Of a stretch of 64,000 nucleotides of DNA, positions 34,779 through 44,053 are shown one piece after another (positions within the stretch are counted from its first letter, which is position 1; every line of letters starts with the position of its first letter). The notes under the pieces are model-generated. The model was not told where the DNA came from. It saw nothing but the letters and a program-made list of their open reading frames with translations, and did no database searches. The position numbers were made by a program, and so were the translations under genes. The stretch is taken from contig NZ_GG730300.1 in the NCBI RefSeq assembly GCF_000155975.1, positions 412,159 to 476,158 on the forward strand, in the 5' to 3' direction. The DNA is from Citrobacter youngae ATCC 29220. Lineage in GTDB: Bacteria; Pseudomonadota; Gammaproteobacteria; Enterobacterales; Enterobacteriaceae.

Positions 34779-35563
34779 TTTTTCTTCTCCGGTGCAGGCT
34801 CAGGCAGGATTGCCTGTTCAGGACGCTGATTGCGGGTGATGAGATAGAGCACGGTAGTGTCTTCGGCGCTCCCTGCAGGCCCCAGCCAGCGATGCTGAAA
34901 GGACGCGGCGTAAAACCGCCCCTGAAGCTGTCGCGGATCGAGTTCCAGTCGGGTGGCGCTTTTATTCTGCAGCCGGATCGCCGCCAGGTGGTAAGGATCC
35001 AGCCGCCAGCCGCCGATCGGGATGGCGTTGATGGGTAATGCAGGCAGCAGGGTGGTGATGGTTTTTGCCAGCCGCACGCCTTCGGGCTGAACGCCCGGCA
35101 AAGGCTCCACGGTGCGTAGCGGGGCATATAACATCTGCGCGGCATAGCGGGTAAGCGCCACCGGAAGCGGCGTGGAGGGTAAGGGGTCAGGAATTGTATC
35201 GGGCTTCGCGTCTGTCGCTTTTTTCTCTTCTCGGACAATGCGCATCGGCTCCAGGATGTGCCCGCCCTTGCTGGCGGAGACGTCCAGCAAAATCAGCTCG
35301 CCGTTCTCTGTGTCCTGAATCTGTAGCCGGGTGGCGGCAAACGGCTGGCTGGCAAGCAGGTACAGCGTGCCGTTGCCGCTCTGAATGCGCAGCTTGCCTT
35401 CCAGTGCGGCGGGATAGCCCACCCGGACATTGCGATCGACAAACACGATCCGCTCCTGCCCGATGTTCAGCGCCACTGGTAGTGGGATGCGTTCCCACTT
35501 CACCAGTTCAACGGCGTGCAGGGGCAGGGCAACCAGCAGGATCAACAGCGGGCGGGCATTCAT
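34775..35563 (-). CDS. TraK/VirB9-like periplasmic protein (TIGR03749/PFL_4704-type)
   Basis: The 262-aa protein has a signal peptide (MNARPLLILLVALPLHA) followed by VELVKWERIPLPVALNIGQE and beta-rich repeats (LRIQSGNGTLYLLASQPFA, RLQIQDTENGELILLDV), typical of TraK-like secretin-domain proteins. The second half carries a second beta domain ending in LITRNQRPEQAIL. It probably forms the core complex ring with the TraB- and TraV-like proteins. Both ends overlap neighbours by four bases. Confidence 0.82.
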   Translation of the reverse strand: MNARPLLILLVALPLHAVELVKWERIPLPVALNIGQERIVFVDRNVRVGYPAALEGKLRIQSGNGTLYLLASQPFAATRLQIQDTENGELILLDVSASKGGHILEPMRIVREEKKATDAKPDTIPDPLPSTPLPVALTRYAAQMLYAPLRTVEPLPGVQPEGVRLAKTITTLLPALPINAIPIGGWRLDPYHLAAIRLQNKSATRLELDPRQLQGRFYAASFQHRWLGPAGSAEDTTVLYLITRNQRPEQAILPEPAPEKKK

Positions 35564-36186
35564 GGTTTAGCCGCCTCCAGCTTCTGCGGCGGCGATGAGA
35601 AGCAGTCCAGCGCCAGTCCCCACGGATTTTTCTGCTGATCGATGTTGTAGCGCAGCACTTTAATGGGGTAACGGACCATCGCCCGTTTGACGGTTTCGGA
35701 GTGGAAATACTCATCGACGGTGAGATCCAGTGTCACAATCCAGTTGTCGCGGTCGAGGATCTGCACCCGTTTATCGCTGAATCCCCGACCGGGGATTTCA
35801 TACACCCCGCGCACCCGGTCGCGTAGCTCGCCGTTTTGCAGGCGCTGGCGAAATTCGCGGTCAATCTGGCTGTAGCAGCCGGGGGTAAGATAGGCCCGTA
35901 GCGCACTGAGGTTGCGGGGATAATCGGCCTCGCCGTTGGTTGGCCAGCGGTTAATCTGCTGAAACACCGAAAACGCGAAGGCATACACCGTGGAGGGCGG
36001 CACTTCCCACCACGGACGCTGGCTGGCGGCGCGGAGATCCGGCGGCAAATAAACGGTGAGCTGGTGCGGGGCGCTGTACCAGCCAAAACCCATGCCTGAT
36101 GCCAGCAGGAATAACGCGGCCAGCGCAATATGCAGGGTGCGGATATGTGCATCCCGCGCGGCCAGCGCGTGTTTAAAGGCGCTCAT
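35560..36186 (-). CDS. TraE/VirB5-8-like inner-membrane transfer protein (TIGR03746-type)
   Basis: The 208-aa protein starts at ATG 36186, which overlaps the upstream stop as ATGA; the frame remains open further upstream but that part lies over the previous genes. One N-terminal membrane helix (HIALAALFLLASGMGFGWYS) is followed by a periplasmic domain with QLTVYLPPDLRAA and VTLDLTVDEYFHSETVKRA. It matches the single-pass scaffold protein of this ICE family in position and layout. Confidence 0.82.
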   Translation of the reverse strand: MSAFKHALAARDAHIRTLHIALAALFLLASGMGFGWYSAPHQLTVYLPPDLRAASQRPWWEVPPSTVYAFAFSVFQQINRWPTNGEADYPRNLSALRAYLTPGCYSQIDREFRQRLQNGELRDRVRGVYEIPGRGFSDKRVQILDRDNWIVTLDLTVDEYFHSETVKRAMVRYPIKVLRYNIDQQKNPWGLALDCFSSPPQKLEAAKP

Positions 36187-36536
36187 CGTCGGCTCCGGCG
36201 AATGGCCCAGACGCCATCGTGCAGGACAAAACGTTGTGTACCGATACCGAAACGGGCCAGTTTCAGCTCCAGCGCCCGGTACAGCCAGCTCTCTGGGCGT
36301 CCGCGTTTTAGCCGCGCCAGCCAGCGTCCGCCGCAGAGGATCGCCAGCGTAGCGCCGGGCAGGGCGCTGCCGGGGATAAGGCTCCAGTTGCGCCACAGTA
36401 TTGCCGGAATGGTTCCAGTGATTGCGCCAGTAGTCAGTCCGACCAGCAGCGCTATCAGCAGCTCGCTGACCGTCAGGCAGCGAAACACCGCAGGCTCGCG
36501 GTTTAGCCGTTCCGGGAGAAAGGAGATAGTGCTCAT
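36183..36536 (-). CDS. Small transfer membrane protein (TIGR03750/TraL-like)
   Basis: The 117-aa protein begins ISFLPERLNREPAVFRCLTV, the typical opening of TraL-like proteins, then two membrane helices (ELLIALLVGLTTGAITG and LPGATLAILCGG) and a basic C-terminal tail (LKLARFGIGTQRFV, ending RRSRR). It is coupled to the next gene by an ATGA overlap. Confidence 0.82.
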   Translation of the reverse strand: MSTISFLPERLNREPAVFRCLTVSELLIALLVGLTTGAITGTIPAILWRNWSLIPGSALPGATLAILCGGRWLARLKRGRPESWLYRALELKLARFGIGTQRFVLHDGVWAIRRSRR

Positions 36537-36539
36537 GGC

Positions 36540-36866
36540 TTACAGAATGTCCGAAGCCTGATTGAGCAACCAGATGGTGATCACCAGCAGAACTGCCCCG
36601 ACGCCCGCCATGGCGCCCAAATCTTTCCACTGCTTACGCCCGCCCTGGATTTCGGAGTAAGTGGCGATGCAGTTGTTGGCGACCACCAGAAAACCCACGG
36701 CGCAGATGCCCAGCGTCATCAGGATCACGATGTCATAGCCGTAGTTCTGCAATGTCTCCATGATACCGTTGCCCTGACCGCGTGAAGGATCTTCCATCTC
36801 TGGCAGATCGGCATATGCAGGCAGGGTCGGGAACCACAGCAGCCATCCGAAGATGCGTTTTTTCAT
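36540..36866 (-). CDS. Small transfer membrane protein (TIGR03745-type, TraA/VirB2-like)
   Basis: The 108-aa protein has a signal peptide (IFGWLLWFPTLPAYA) and two membrane helices (IVILMTLGICAVGFLVVANN and AGVGAVLLVITIWLLNQ). The two-helix, post-signal layout is that of pilin or VirB2-like subunits. It lies three bases before the TIGR03750-type gene. Confidence 0.8.
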   Translation of the reverse strand: MKKRIFGWLLWFPTLPAYADLPEMEDPSRGQGNGIMETLQNYGYDIVILMTLGICAVGFLVVANNCIATYSEIQGGRKQWKDLGAMAGVGAVLLVITIWLLNQASDIL

Positions 36867-36884
36867 TTTGCCTCCTGAAATCCG

Positions 36885-37118
36885 CTAGCTCAGTACCAGC
36901 CAGAAGCTGACCAGCAGCAGTAAGATGGTTCGCCCACCGATGCTGCCCAGCGCCCGCCAACTCACCCGCGCGGTTGCTACGCCCCTGTAGGCATCATTCA
37001 GTACCCAGACCACCCACAGCAGCAGAAAGGCGCTGAACAGGCCGAGCATCACCAGGCTGAGAGCATCGGGCTTGACCAGACTGGCAGCCTGAAAGGCGCT
37101 GATTTGTTCGGGGGTCAT
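36885..37118 (-). CDS. Small transfer membrane protein (TIGR03758-type)
   Basis: The 77-aa protein has an N-terminal helix (TPEQISAFQAASLVKPDALS) and two hydrophobic helices (VMLGLFSAFLLLWVVWVL and TILLLLVSFWLVLS). This matches the small pilin-like subunit after the RAQPRD gene in PFGI-1-type elements. Start ATG 37118 overlaps the RAQPRD stop by four bases. Confidence 0.8.
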   Translation of the reverse strand: MTPEQISAFQAASLVKPDALSLVMLGLFSAFLLLWVVWVLNDAYRGVATARVSWRALGSIGGRTILLLLVSFWLVLS

Positions 37119-37426
37119 GGTGTGGTTTTTTCCTCACCGTATTGCCCGACGAGCGTCGCCGTATCTCGCGGCTGGGCGCGGGCGGGGGTGAGGTAATTTT
37201 CAATCCCGCTACGCAGGGTGGTGATATCACCGTGGATACGCGGATAGTCGAAGTAGTAGCGCTCGTTGATGCCGGTTCTGGCGCTTTGCTGGGCGCGGTT
37301 GAGCGAGGCTTCGATTTGGGTTAGCTGGTTGAGGGATAGGGTTAGCTCTTCGCGCTCGGTGAGGGGGGCTGCGAAGGCTGGGGACGAAAAGAATAAGGCG
37401 ATTAGAATTGAAGTGATCGTACGCAT
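37115..37426 (-). CDS. RAQPRD-family periplasmic ICE protein
   Basis: The 103-aa protein starts at ATG 37426, with GAGG ten bases upstream, and has a signal peptide (MRTITSILIALFFSSPAFA). The name-giving motif is present as ARAQPRDTATLVGQY near residue 84-98. The family (TIGR01690) is found in ICE transfer operons; its exact role is unknown. It is the first gene of the block that runs to traC. Confidence 0.9.
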   Translation of the reverse strand: MRTITSILIALFFSSPAFAAPLTEREELTLSLNQLTQIEASLNRAQQSARTGINERYYFDYPRIHGDITTLRSGIENYLTPARAQPRDTATLVGQYGEEKTTP

Positions 37427-37776
37427 AGTATGGTTTCCTCCGCTTTCCTGTTTATTGGATACCATGCTACGAACCGGAAGAGAAGGCAGTACGAAATTGA
37501 ATATACGGTTACTAGATTTAGACGTAATATCTATTTATTAGTATAGTTTATAGTATTAATGAGATTGTGGTCACATTAAGTTTCGGCGCTATTTGATAGT
37601 GGATTATCCGTAATGATGTTTATTTGACATAAAGTATGTCAGGTGTAAGCAAATAAACCCTTTATTGGATCTTTCGTTTAACATTTTTATGTATCTTTCT
37701 GAGATATCTCTGGTTTATGAGGCATGCTTTGGCTAAAATATTACAATTTTGTAATATCAAATTGTGGAGTTAACTC
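37427..37776. promoter_or_regulatory. AT-rich junction upstream of the SIR2 gene
   Basis: This 350-bp gap holds the promoter of the RAQPRD-to-TraC block and of the divergent SIR2 gene. Composition turns AT-rich near 37500. ATATTACA at 37738-37745 and TGTAATAT at 37750-37757 form a perfect inverted repeat with a four-base spacer, 20 bp before the SIR2 start; it is either an operator or lies over the promoter. GGAG stands seven bases before the SIR2 ATG. Confidence 0.5.
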
Positions 37777-40596
37777 ATGGTTAAGTTTAGTTACCTTTCA
37801 TTTCCCGAGCATGATTTAAAGGAAATATTGACCTCAGCACAAGATAATAAATTAGTTTTTTTTATAGGTTCTGGGTTTTCTAAATTCAGTGAAACTGAGT
37901 TTATAAAAATTCCTGATTGGACTGAGTTGATCGATGAGTTAAAAGAGGACTTAAATCTTCCATATGAAAGCGATTTCTTAAAAATTGCACAACTATATTT
38001 TCTCAAATATGGTCAGCATTCATATGTTCAAAAAGTAAAATCTTCCATTAAAGACTTAGAGCCAAGTTCGTTTCATAAAAGTTTGTTCGATTTAAATCCT
38101 CACTATATCATTACTACTAATTGGGATGATTTAATTGAGAAAACTGCTCAGGATATGGGGCTTGCCTATGATGTGATCAGCTCTGACGTAGACTTGGCAC
38201 AGAGCCGTCTGGACAAAAAAATAATAAAAATGCATGGGGATTTTAGACAGCACAATTTTGTTTTTAAAGAAGATGATTATTTGCAGTATAGTCAGAACTT
38301 CCCTTTAGTAGAGAATTACATAAAAGGAATTTTTTCAACGTGTACAATAGTTTTTTTGGGTTATTCTTATAGTGATTATGATTTAAAACAAATAGTATCT
38401 TGGATTTCAAATATATCTAAGGCAACACCAAAAAAATATTTACTCCAAAAAACATTTGATGATGCTCAAGCTTATTATTTAAGAAACCATGGTATATCGT
38501 TGCTCACACCAATGAATTCTAACATAGATTATCGTGAACTATACTTAGGTTTCTTTAAGGATCTTAAAACTATAAAAGATCAAGATGAACTTATAAAAGA
38601 AATCTTGATTTCCGCTGAGATGGAGTTAGAGAAAATAGATAATGATGTCAATTTTTCTGATGCGGAGAAAAATAACGAAAAACGTTATGTATATGATTTT
38701 CTTAATAGTAGGATAAATAAAGCGTTAGATAATAAATTTAGAGTGCTATCTCAGTATAAGATGTTACTCCCTGAGCAGGTAAGCAAACGATTGACAAATT
38801 GTACTATTGATTATAGTTCTTCGCCTGATATTATATTGATATCTCATGGTAAATACCTTACTACGGATTACGATGAATGCAGTAGAAAAATAAACAATAT
38901 GTTTTTTGATAATGTTCTTAGTGTGAATAATAAATATACTAATGCTTTTTCAGCTCTGTTGGAAAAGGCATTTATCACAAAGGTCATTTACGATGTGGAC
39001 TCGAATAGTTACTCCCTGAGAAAATCATCATATCTATTTGAGGGAGACTTATATAAGAAGCTTATGTTCGAGTATACTCAGGATAGTGTGGATTTTCTCT
39101 TTATAAATAAAGATTATAGCAGAGCTTTGGAGTGTCTTATATCAGAGGTGAAATATTTTCTTAAAGAGAAAAATTATATTCGAGCGACTATTTATATGGC
39201 AAATTTTGATATTATTTATGGCATTATTCAACGCTCGATCTCAAGCAAGGGTGATGAATTTAAAGAACCACCAGTAAAGATAATAGAAAAATTTTCCCCA
39301 TTCGATTATAAGAATAAAGTGCTTGATTTCCCTAGGGAAATGCAAAAAGATCTTCGTGAACTTATAGACATTCTTGAATTCAATGAAATATACAAAGCCT
39401 ATTATAAGTTTCATAGGGAAACACAAAAAAATTTAGGGTATGCAAAACTCAGGAAAGATGGTGGCATAGCGCTTTCAGGTGATGAATTTAGTATAAGGGC
39501 AAAACTATATCCATATGTATATTTTATATTAGGGAATGATATTTTTATTGAAGAGTTTGTTGAGGTGAAACAGTTTTTTGAGTCTAATATATTTGGAAGT
39601 TTAGAACATTATTTAATTGAGGGTAAATTTCATGTCAATATTATGGATTTATTCATATTGATTAAATATTGTGAAATGAAGAAGGTTAAAGAGTTTGCCA
39701 GTAGATTGCTTGAAATTCAAAAAAATAATCAAGTGGCTCACTTTAGTGCTAAAGAAATTGTACGCATAAAAAAATATTTACTACTCGCATTGAAAAATAT
39801 AATAAATCTATTCAATATGCAAAGTGAAAGTTTCTTGCATATGACATCAATTGATAGATGGCTTAATAATTTGTTAATTTTATTTGGTTTTGCCAAATGG
39901 AACGACAATGAAATGAAGGAAATAATCAGCACTATAATTTCTTTGTTAGAACATAGAACAAAAAACATGGTTATTTATGATAATGCTCAATATTTTCTAA
40001 CTGTAAACGCGTTGTTGTATCAAAAATCACACCCTGATATCTTAAAACTTTTAGATGTTGTTTTGGAGAAGATTTCCAATAATCAGTTAAACGGTTTTGA
40101 TCAACAAATTATGTATGGAGATACTTTAAGAAATATTTATGCATTATCAGAAAATCACAATCATATTTACAATAACACAAAGTTAATAAGATCTGCTTTA
40201 CTGAAAATAGAAGCTCGCAGTGATGAGTGGAAAAAATTCATAACAGATAATTTATTATTAGACCTTAAGCGAATTGGGTCTGAAGAAATTAAATCAATTA
40301 TTGATGATTTTATTGCAAAGAATATTTTGGTGTTGCCATGTAGTACGCCGAAAGACTATATGGAACGTTTGACGTTGATGGCCAATGGGTACCCTATGCC
40401 TGAAGGTTTTGTGGAAGAATTAAAATCATTTGTTGATAATAATATTCCTAATAATTTAAGTAATCTGGAATTTATCAAGGCAAGAGTAGACGCTGGATTC
40501 CCGGAGTTATTAAGGTTTCTAATAAAAGAGAAAAACTACGCTGGGTTGCAACCTATTCTTGATGCTTTTGAAAATAGAACAAAACTGATTGAATAA
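37777..40596 (+). CDS. Stand-alone SIR2-domain defence protein (DSR-like)
   Basis: The 939-aa protein has a SIR2 NADase domain at the N-terminus (about 20-250): VFFIGSGFSKF (G31, S32, G33), YIITTNWDDLIE with N115 and D117, KMHGDF with H153, and IVFLGYSYSD. The remaining 680 residues are helical, charged and without known motif, similar in layout to antiphage proteins DSR1 and DSR2, where the C-terminus senses phage proteins. Activated SIR2 proteins deplete NAD and stop phage growth. It is an AT-rich single-gene cargo oriented opposite to the transfer genes and flanked by an upstream palindrome and a downstream terminator, which fits a self-contained defence module. Which phage component would trigger it is unknown. 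Confidence 0.85.
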   Translation: MVKFSYLSFPEHDLKEILTSAQDNKLVFFIGSGFSKFSETEFIKIPDWTELIDELKEDLNLPYESDFLKIAQLYFLKYGQHSYVQKVKSSIKDLEPSSFHKSLFDLNPHYIITTNWDDLIEKTAQDMGLAYDVISSDVDLAQSRLDKKIIKMHGDFRQHNFVFKEDDYLQYSQNFPLVENYIKGIFSTCTIVFLGYSYSDYDLKQIVSWISNISKATPKKYLLQKTFDDAQAYYLRNHGISLLTPMNSNIDYRELYLGFFKDLKTIKDQDELIKEILISAEMELEKIDNDVNFSDAEKNNEKRYVYDFLNSRINKALDNKFRVLSQYKMLLPEQVSKRLTNCTIDYSSSPDIILISHGKYLTTDYDECSRKINNMFFDNVLSVNNKYTNAFSALLEKAFITKVIYDVDSNSYSLRKSSYLFEGDLYKKLMFEYTQDSVDFLFINKDYSRALECLISEVKYFLKEKNYIRATIYMANFDIIYGIIQRSISSKGDEFKEPPVKIIEKFSPFDYKNKVLDFPREMQKDLRELIDILEFNEIYKAYYKFHRETQKNLGYAKLRKDGGIALSGDEFSIRAKLYPYVYFILGNDIFIEEFVEVKQFFESNIFGSLEHYLIEGKFHVNIMDLFILIKYCEMKKVKEFASRLLEIQKNNQVAHFSAKEIVRIKKYLLLALKNIINLFNMQSESFLHMTSIDRWLNNLLILFGFAKWNDNEMKEIISTIISLLEHRTKNMVIYDNAQYFLTVNALLYQKSHPDILKLLDVVLEKISNNQLNGFDQQIMYGDTLRNIYALSENHNHIYNNTKLIRSALLKIEARSDEWKKFITDNLLLDLKRIGSEEIKSIIDDFIAKNILVLPCSTPKDYMERLTLMANGYPMPEGFVEELKSFVDNNIPNNLSNLEFIKARVDAGFPELLRFLIKEKNYAGLQPILDAFENRTKLIE

Positions 40597-40607
40597 TATA
40601 AAACGAT

Positions 40608-40656
40608 ATGTTCCCCATGGTTTGGTGAGATTCCAAGCATGGGGGACATGTTTTTT
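40608..40656 (+). terminator. Rho-independent terminator of the SIR2 gene
   Basis: ATGTTCCCCATG at 40608-40619 pairs with CATGGGGGACAT at 40638-40649 (one G-T pair), followed by GTTTTTT. It closes the SIR2 cargo just before the convergent transfer gene. Confidence 0.85.
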
Positions 40657-40706
40657 AAGATTAATGTTGATGGGTATATAAATAATGCATATTTATATAC
40701 ATGGCT

Positions 40707-41387
40707 TTATATATATTTCTTAAAAGAGCTGATTGTCAAGGATATTACAAAACCAATTGCGATAGACCCTGGTACAAACATTTGCTTTGGCTCAAGACAT
40801 AACGGTAATGTCAACCACATCAATCCCGTAGCCAATACGCTGGAAGTGATCATACGCCTAGTCTGGTGATACACAAATCCAGACTCATGGCCTGCGCCGA
40901 ATCGTCGTAAGTCGCGTCTTACCAACCCGTCAATCAGCCCGACGATGATAGTCAGAGCAAACAGCGGCAGAGCCTGCAACAAAATCGCCAGTCGCAGCAA
41001 AAAGGTTAGGGTGACGTTACCCGCAGACAGTAACGCGCAGCGGATCACCGTAGTGGCCGTCTCTGTCCAGAACAACCCACTTTGCCCGTTGAGCGCATGA
41101 ACCAGTGCCGCAATCCCTTGCTGCAACGTACCGCTGACAAGCGCCAGATCTTCTACTAACCACACTGGTGCGCTAGCGGAACCCCGCCACCACAGCCATG
41201 TTGCCTGCAATACCTGTTCGCTATGGCTGGCGCAGGTGTTCCGCCAGAAAAATGCATCGCCCAGCCACTCCAGCGCTATTGCCAGCATCCATGCGCCGAG
41301 GCAAAAGCCAACCAGCACGCCGGGCAGCAATGCGATCCAGCCGAGCAGTCCGGAGCGGCGCACAGGTTGTGGGGCATGGTCGGGCAT
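40707..41387 (-). CDS. ICE membrane protein (TIGR03747/PFL_4697-type)
   Basis: The 226-aa protein has four likely membrane helices: IALLPGVLVGFCLGAWMLAI near the N-terminus, NVTLTFLLRLAILLQALPLF, FALTIIVGLIDGLV and a C-terminal SVLATGLMWLTLPLCL. The segment GLVRRDLRRFGAGHESGFVY with YHQTRRM is typical of the family that follows TraD in GI-type ICEs. It starts at ATG 41387, which is also the last base of the preceding gene. Confidence 0.84.
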   Translation of the reverse strand: MPDHAPQPVRRSGLLGWIALLPGVLVGFCLGAWMLAIALEWLGDAFFWRNTCASHSEQVLQATWLWWRGSASAPVWLVEDLALVSGTLQQGIAALVHALNGQSGLFWTETATTVIRCALLSAGNVTLTFLLRLAILLQALPLFALTIIVGLIDGLVRRDLRRFGAGHESGFVYHQTRRMITSSVLATGLMWLTLPLCLEPKQMFVPGSIAIGFVISLTISSFKKYI

Positions 41388-41653
41388 CAGTGCAGCGGCA
41401 GCGTGACGTAGCGGCAGAGGAATCGCGCCTCGTGAGCCTCATCCAGTCGTACCTGAAAAATATCGTGTTCATCCTGCGGTGATGTAGCTTCGCGCCATGC
41501 CTGAAAGCCCTGCAAATTCATGCGAGCGATAATCTGGTCGGGCGTTTCTCCCTGCGTCAACGCATCTACCGCCTGTTGCAGGGGAAGTGGCAAGGTTTGC
41601 GCGGGCCATATAACTTCAACGCTTACGAGATGGCGATGTGTCCGGGGTGTCAT
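41387..41653 (-). CDS. Small conserved ICE protein downstream of traD
   Basis: The 88-aa soluble protein (QAVDALTQGETPDQIIARMN, FQVRLDEAHEARFLCRYVT) lies between traD and the TIGR03747-type gene. It overlaps the traD 3' end by 38 bp and the next gene start by one base, so translation is coupled. I see no known motif. Comparable small genes occur here in related elements. Confidence 0.65.
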   Translation of the reverse strand: MTPRTHRHLVSVEVIWPAQTLPLPLQQAVDALTQGETPDQIIARMNLQGFQAWREATSPQDEHDIFQVRLDEAHEARFLCRYVTLPLH

Positions 41654-43649
41654 CGGTCAGTTTCTCCGTGGTTTCGCTGTCGTTCAGCCATAAAATAGGG
41701 TCGTTTTTCGCCGTTACAACTGCCTCCGGGCGGTTCCACCATACGGGCGCGCTGTCGTATTGTTTTTCCATATAATGGGTGATTTGCGCGATATTCTCCG
41801 GCATCAGCGGATCGTGCGCTGCGTCCGGTAACGGGATACGTAATTTCCAGAGCTGGCCGCCTTCCTGCAGGGCGAAAGCCTGACCTTTGGGGAGCTGGAC
41901 GAGTGCGGCGGGTTCCAGTAGCGGCACCTGTACGCTGCTCACCCGATCCTGGGTGTTGCTGGAAAATCCGATATTGCCCTGAGCGTCGGCGCTGTCGGTG
42001 ACGCCGGAACTGATGCTGTTGCTGAGCACGTCTACCTGTGGCAGTTGTCTGGTCAGCAGTTCGGCGGTAGCTGTCTCCCGTACTCTCATCATGATCAGGC
42101 TGTTGAAGTTGCCGACTACCTGGCCCGCTTTGGCGCGGTCGCCGATGCGGGCTTCGATGTCGGAGAGCGTCTGAGTGTAAGCCGTGACCTGTACACCCGC
42201 GCCGCCGCCTTTGTTAATCAGCGGAATAAATTCATCACCCATCAGTTCGCTGAACTCATCGCAGTGCAGGTTGATGACCGCTTTTTCTTCCACCTGTGGC
42301 AGGCCGTCCATCACGCCGTGTTTGTAGATATGTCCGGCGACGCTGACCAGATCGGCGAACATTGAATTGCCGACAGCGGCGGCAATCTCGGCGTCAGACA
42401 GCGCATCCAGCCCGACATAGACAATCGCCCGCTGACGAATGGCTTGCTGCCAGTCGAACACCGGGCGCGGATCGTTGAGGTCGCCATAGTCCGGGGCCAG
42501 CAGTTGGGCGATTTTCCCGGTAGTCAGCTTTTCCAGCAGTGGTAGCAGCGAGGCGACAATTTTATCGAAATAGGTTTTGTCGTAGCGGACGGCAGAGCGC
42601 AGGCCGTCGAGGATTGGGTCATGCAGCCGGGTGGTGGAAAGGTACTGCTCCAGCGCGACGACGTAGCTGTCCCGTCCCTGAAGGTTACGCGGCGTGTTTT
42701 TCTCGGTGATGCCACCGGCAATCCGCACCACGTTATCCCATGCCTGGCGGTCGTGACCGGGCAGGAAGACGCGGGCGTAGTCGATAAACAGCTCGTCGAT
42801 GTTGATAACGTGACGGGCGATACGGGCATAGTCCGGGCGCTGGCCCAGCGCCACCAGGGCGCGGGTGATGATGTTAACGAAGCGCCACGCGAACTCGCGG
42901 AAGGCGGCGGAGTTGCCTTCGGTGGAGAGCTGACCGGCGATGCGACTGGCGACTTCCGAGATGCGGCCAAAGCGTCCGACGGCGTTGTAGCGGGCGGAAA
43001 TCTCCGGCCAGCCGAGATGAAACAGCCAGAAGACGTTTTCCCGTCCGGCACGGTGCGCCTCCGCCCACACGCGACGCAGCAGGTCGGCGTCACCCTTGGG
43101 ATCAAAAACAATCACCGTGTCGCCACGGCGAATATCCTGAGCAATCAGCAGTTCCGCCAGCCGGGTTTTGCCGACGCGGGTGGTACCGAGGACCAGCGTA
43201 TGCCCCGGTCGGTCTCGTAGCGGCAGCGTGATGTGGCCTTCGTGCAGCTCCACGCCGTGCAGCAGTGGATCGCCGCCGCTGGCGGAAGGACGGTCTGTCC
43301 TTAGCCAGTACTCACACTGCGGCAGACGGCACAGATACAGCCGCTGGGTATGCCTGGGTAGCCAGCGAAAGCCGCGCCCGAGAAACAGCGCGCTGGGCAG
43401 CAATGGGATACGGCTGGCAGAGAGCGTCCAGAGTGGCAGATGGCGCACGCGGCGGCGAAAGCGCAGGATGCGTAATCCCTGCTTTAGCCGCAGGACAGAC
43501 AGTGCAAGTAATGGCAGCGCCAGAAGCCAGCCGGAATAGGGCGTCAACAGCAGTGTTTGCGGAGCCGTCACGCACCATAATGCCGCCAGCAGGGCCGCAC
43601 TGGCGCTGTAAAGCTCCACCGCCGGTCGCAGGATAAAATCGAGCCTCAC
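41616..43649 (-). CDS. traD: TraD-type conjugative coupling protein (TIGR03743-like)
   Basis: The 677-aa protein delivers the relaxase-DNA complex to the secretion channel. Two N-terminal membrane segments (ELYSASAALLAALWCV and GWLLALPLLALSVLRL) precede the motor domain with Walker A LVLGTTRVGKTRLAELL, the conserved DPKGDADLL, and a Walker B-like VINLHCDEFSELMGDEFIPL. It starts at GTG 43649, overlapping the TIGR03765-type stop as GTGA; the longer open frame to 43850 is overlap with that gene. The C-terminal tail is acidic and threonine-rich. Confidence 0.9.
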   Translation of the reverse strand: MRLDFILRPAVELYSASAALLAALWCVTAPQTLLLTPYSGWLLALPLLALSVLRLKQGLRILRFRRRVRHLPLWTLSASRIPLLPSALFLGRGFRWLPRHTQRLYLCRLPQCEYWLRTDRPSASGGDPLLHGVELHEGHITLPLRDRPGHTLVLGTTRVGKTRLAELLIAQDIRRGDTVIVFDPKGDADLLRRVWAEAHRAGRENVFWLFHLGWPEISARYNAVGRFGRISEVASRIAGQLSTEGNSAAFREFAWRFVNIITRALVALGQRPDYARIARHVINIDELFIDYARVFLPGHDRQAWDNVVRIAGGITEKNTPRNLQGRDSYVVALEQYLSTTRLHDPILDGLRSAVRYDKTYFDKIVASLLPLLEKLTTGKIAQLLAPDYGDLNDPRPVFDWQQAIRQRAIVYVGLDALSDAEIAAAVGNSMFADLVSVAGHIYKHGVMDGLPQVEEKAVINLHCDEFSELMGDEFIPLINKGGGAGVQVTAYTQTLSDIEARIGDRAKAGQVVGNFNSLIMMRVRETATAELLTRQLPQVDVLSNSISSGVTDSADAQGNIGFSSNTQDRVSSVQVPLLEPAALVQLPKGQAFALQEGGQLWKLRIPLPDAAHDPLMPENIAQITHYMEKQYDSAPVWWNRPEAVVTAKNDPILWLNDSETTEKLTDDTPDTSPSRKR

Positions 43650-44053
43650 TGTTCCAGCCCCTTGTCGGTGAGCAGTACCGGATACGCGCTGATGGGCAGG
43701 TGTTTTGCCATATCGTCGGCGCTGACGGGCAGCAGCGTTAACGCTGGAGCGATGGTCCGCAGGGTATTCAGCCGCGCCAGCGTGGTGACGTTCACGACCA
43801 GCCCGGTGGCGTGCAGGGTTTTTAATGCGTCCTGGTGCTGGCGCAGCCATTCTGTAGACAGTGGATCGTCGCCGATTAAAAACAGCGGCGCCATCCCCGG
43901 CAGGTTGAGTGCCAGACGAGGTTGCTGACCAGGATACAGATTGTGGGTGATGACCGGCAGCAACCGGGCCTCATCCAGCGCCTGCATGGGAACGGCAGGC
44001 CCGGCAATCGCGGTAGCAGTGACCAGCAGCATGGCTGGAGTCAGGTGTTTCAT
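43646..44053 (-). CDS. ICE protein PFL_4695/TIGR03765-type
   Basis: The 135-aa protein has a signal peptide (PAMLLVTATAIAGPAVP). The DEARLLPVITHNLYPGQQPR and LSTEWLRQHQDALKTLHATG segments match the TIGR03765 family, which lies directly before traD in this ICE lineage. The protein probably acts in the periplasm with mating-pair components. Coupled by GTGA and ATGA overlaps on both sides. Confidence 0.8.
   Translation of the reverse strand: MKHLTPAMLLVTATAIAGPAVPMQALDEARLLPVITHNLYPGQQPRLALNLPGMAPLFLIGDDPLSTEWLRQHQDALKTLHATGLVVNVTTLARLNTLRTIAPALTLLPVSADDMAKHLPISAYPVLLTDKGLEQ

Noticed and set aside
25184-40596. Thoeris system made of the TIR and SIR2 proteins
   Set aside because: The genes are about 12 kb apart with transfer genes between, and the SIR2 protein shows no SLOG-like domain as in ThsA; they look like separate modules.
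40639-40869. 76-codon plus-strand frame after the SIR2 gene
   Set aside because: It starts inside the terminator hairpin and is antisense to the TIGR03747-type gene.
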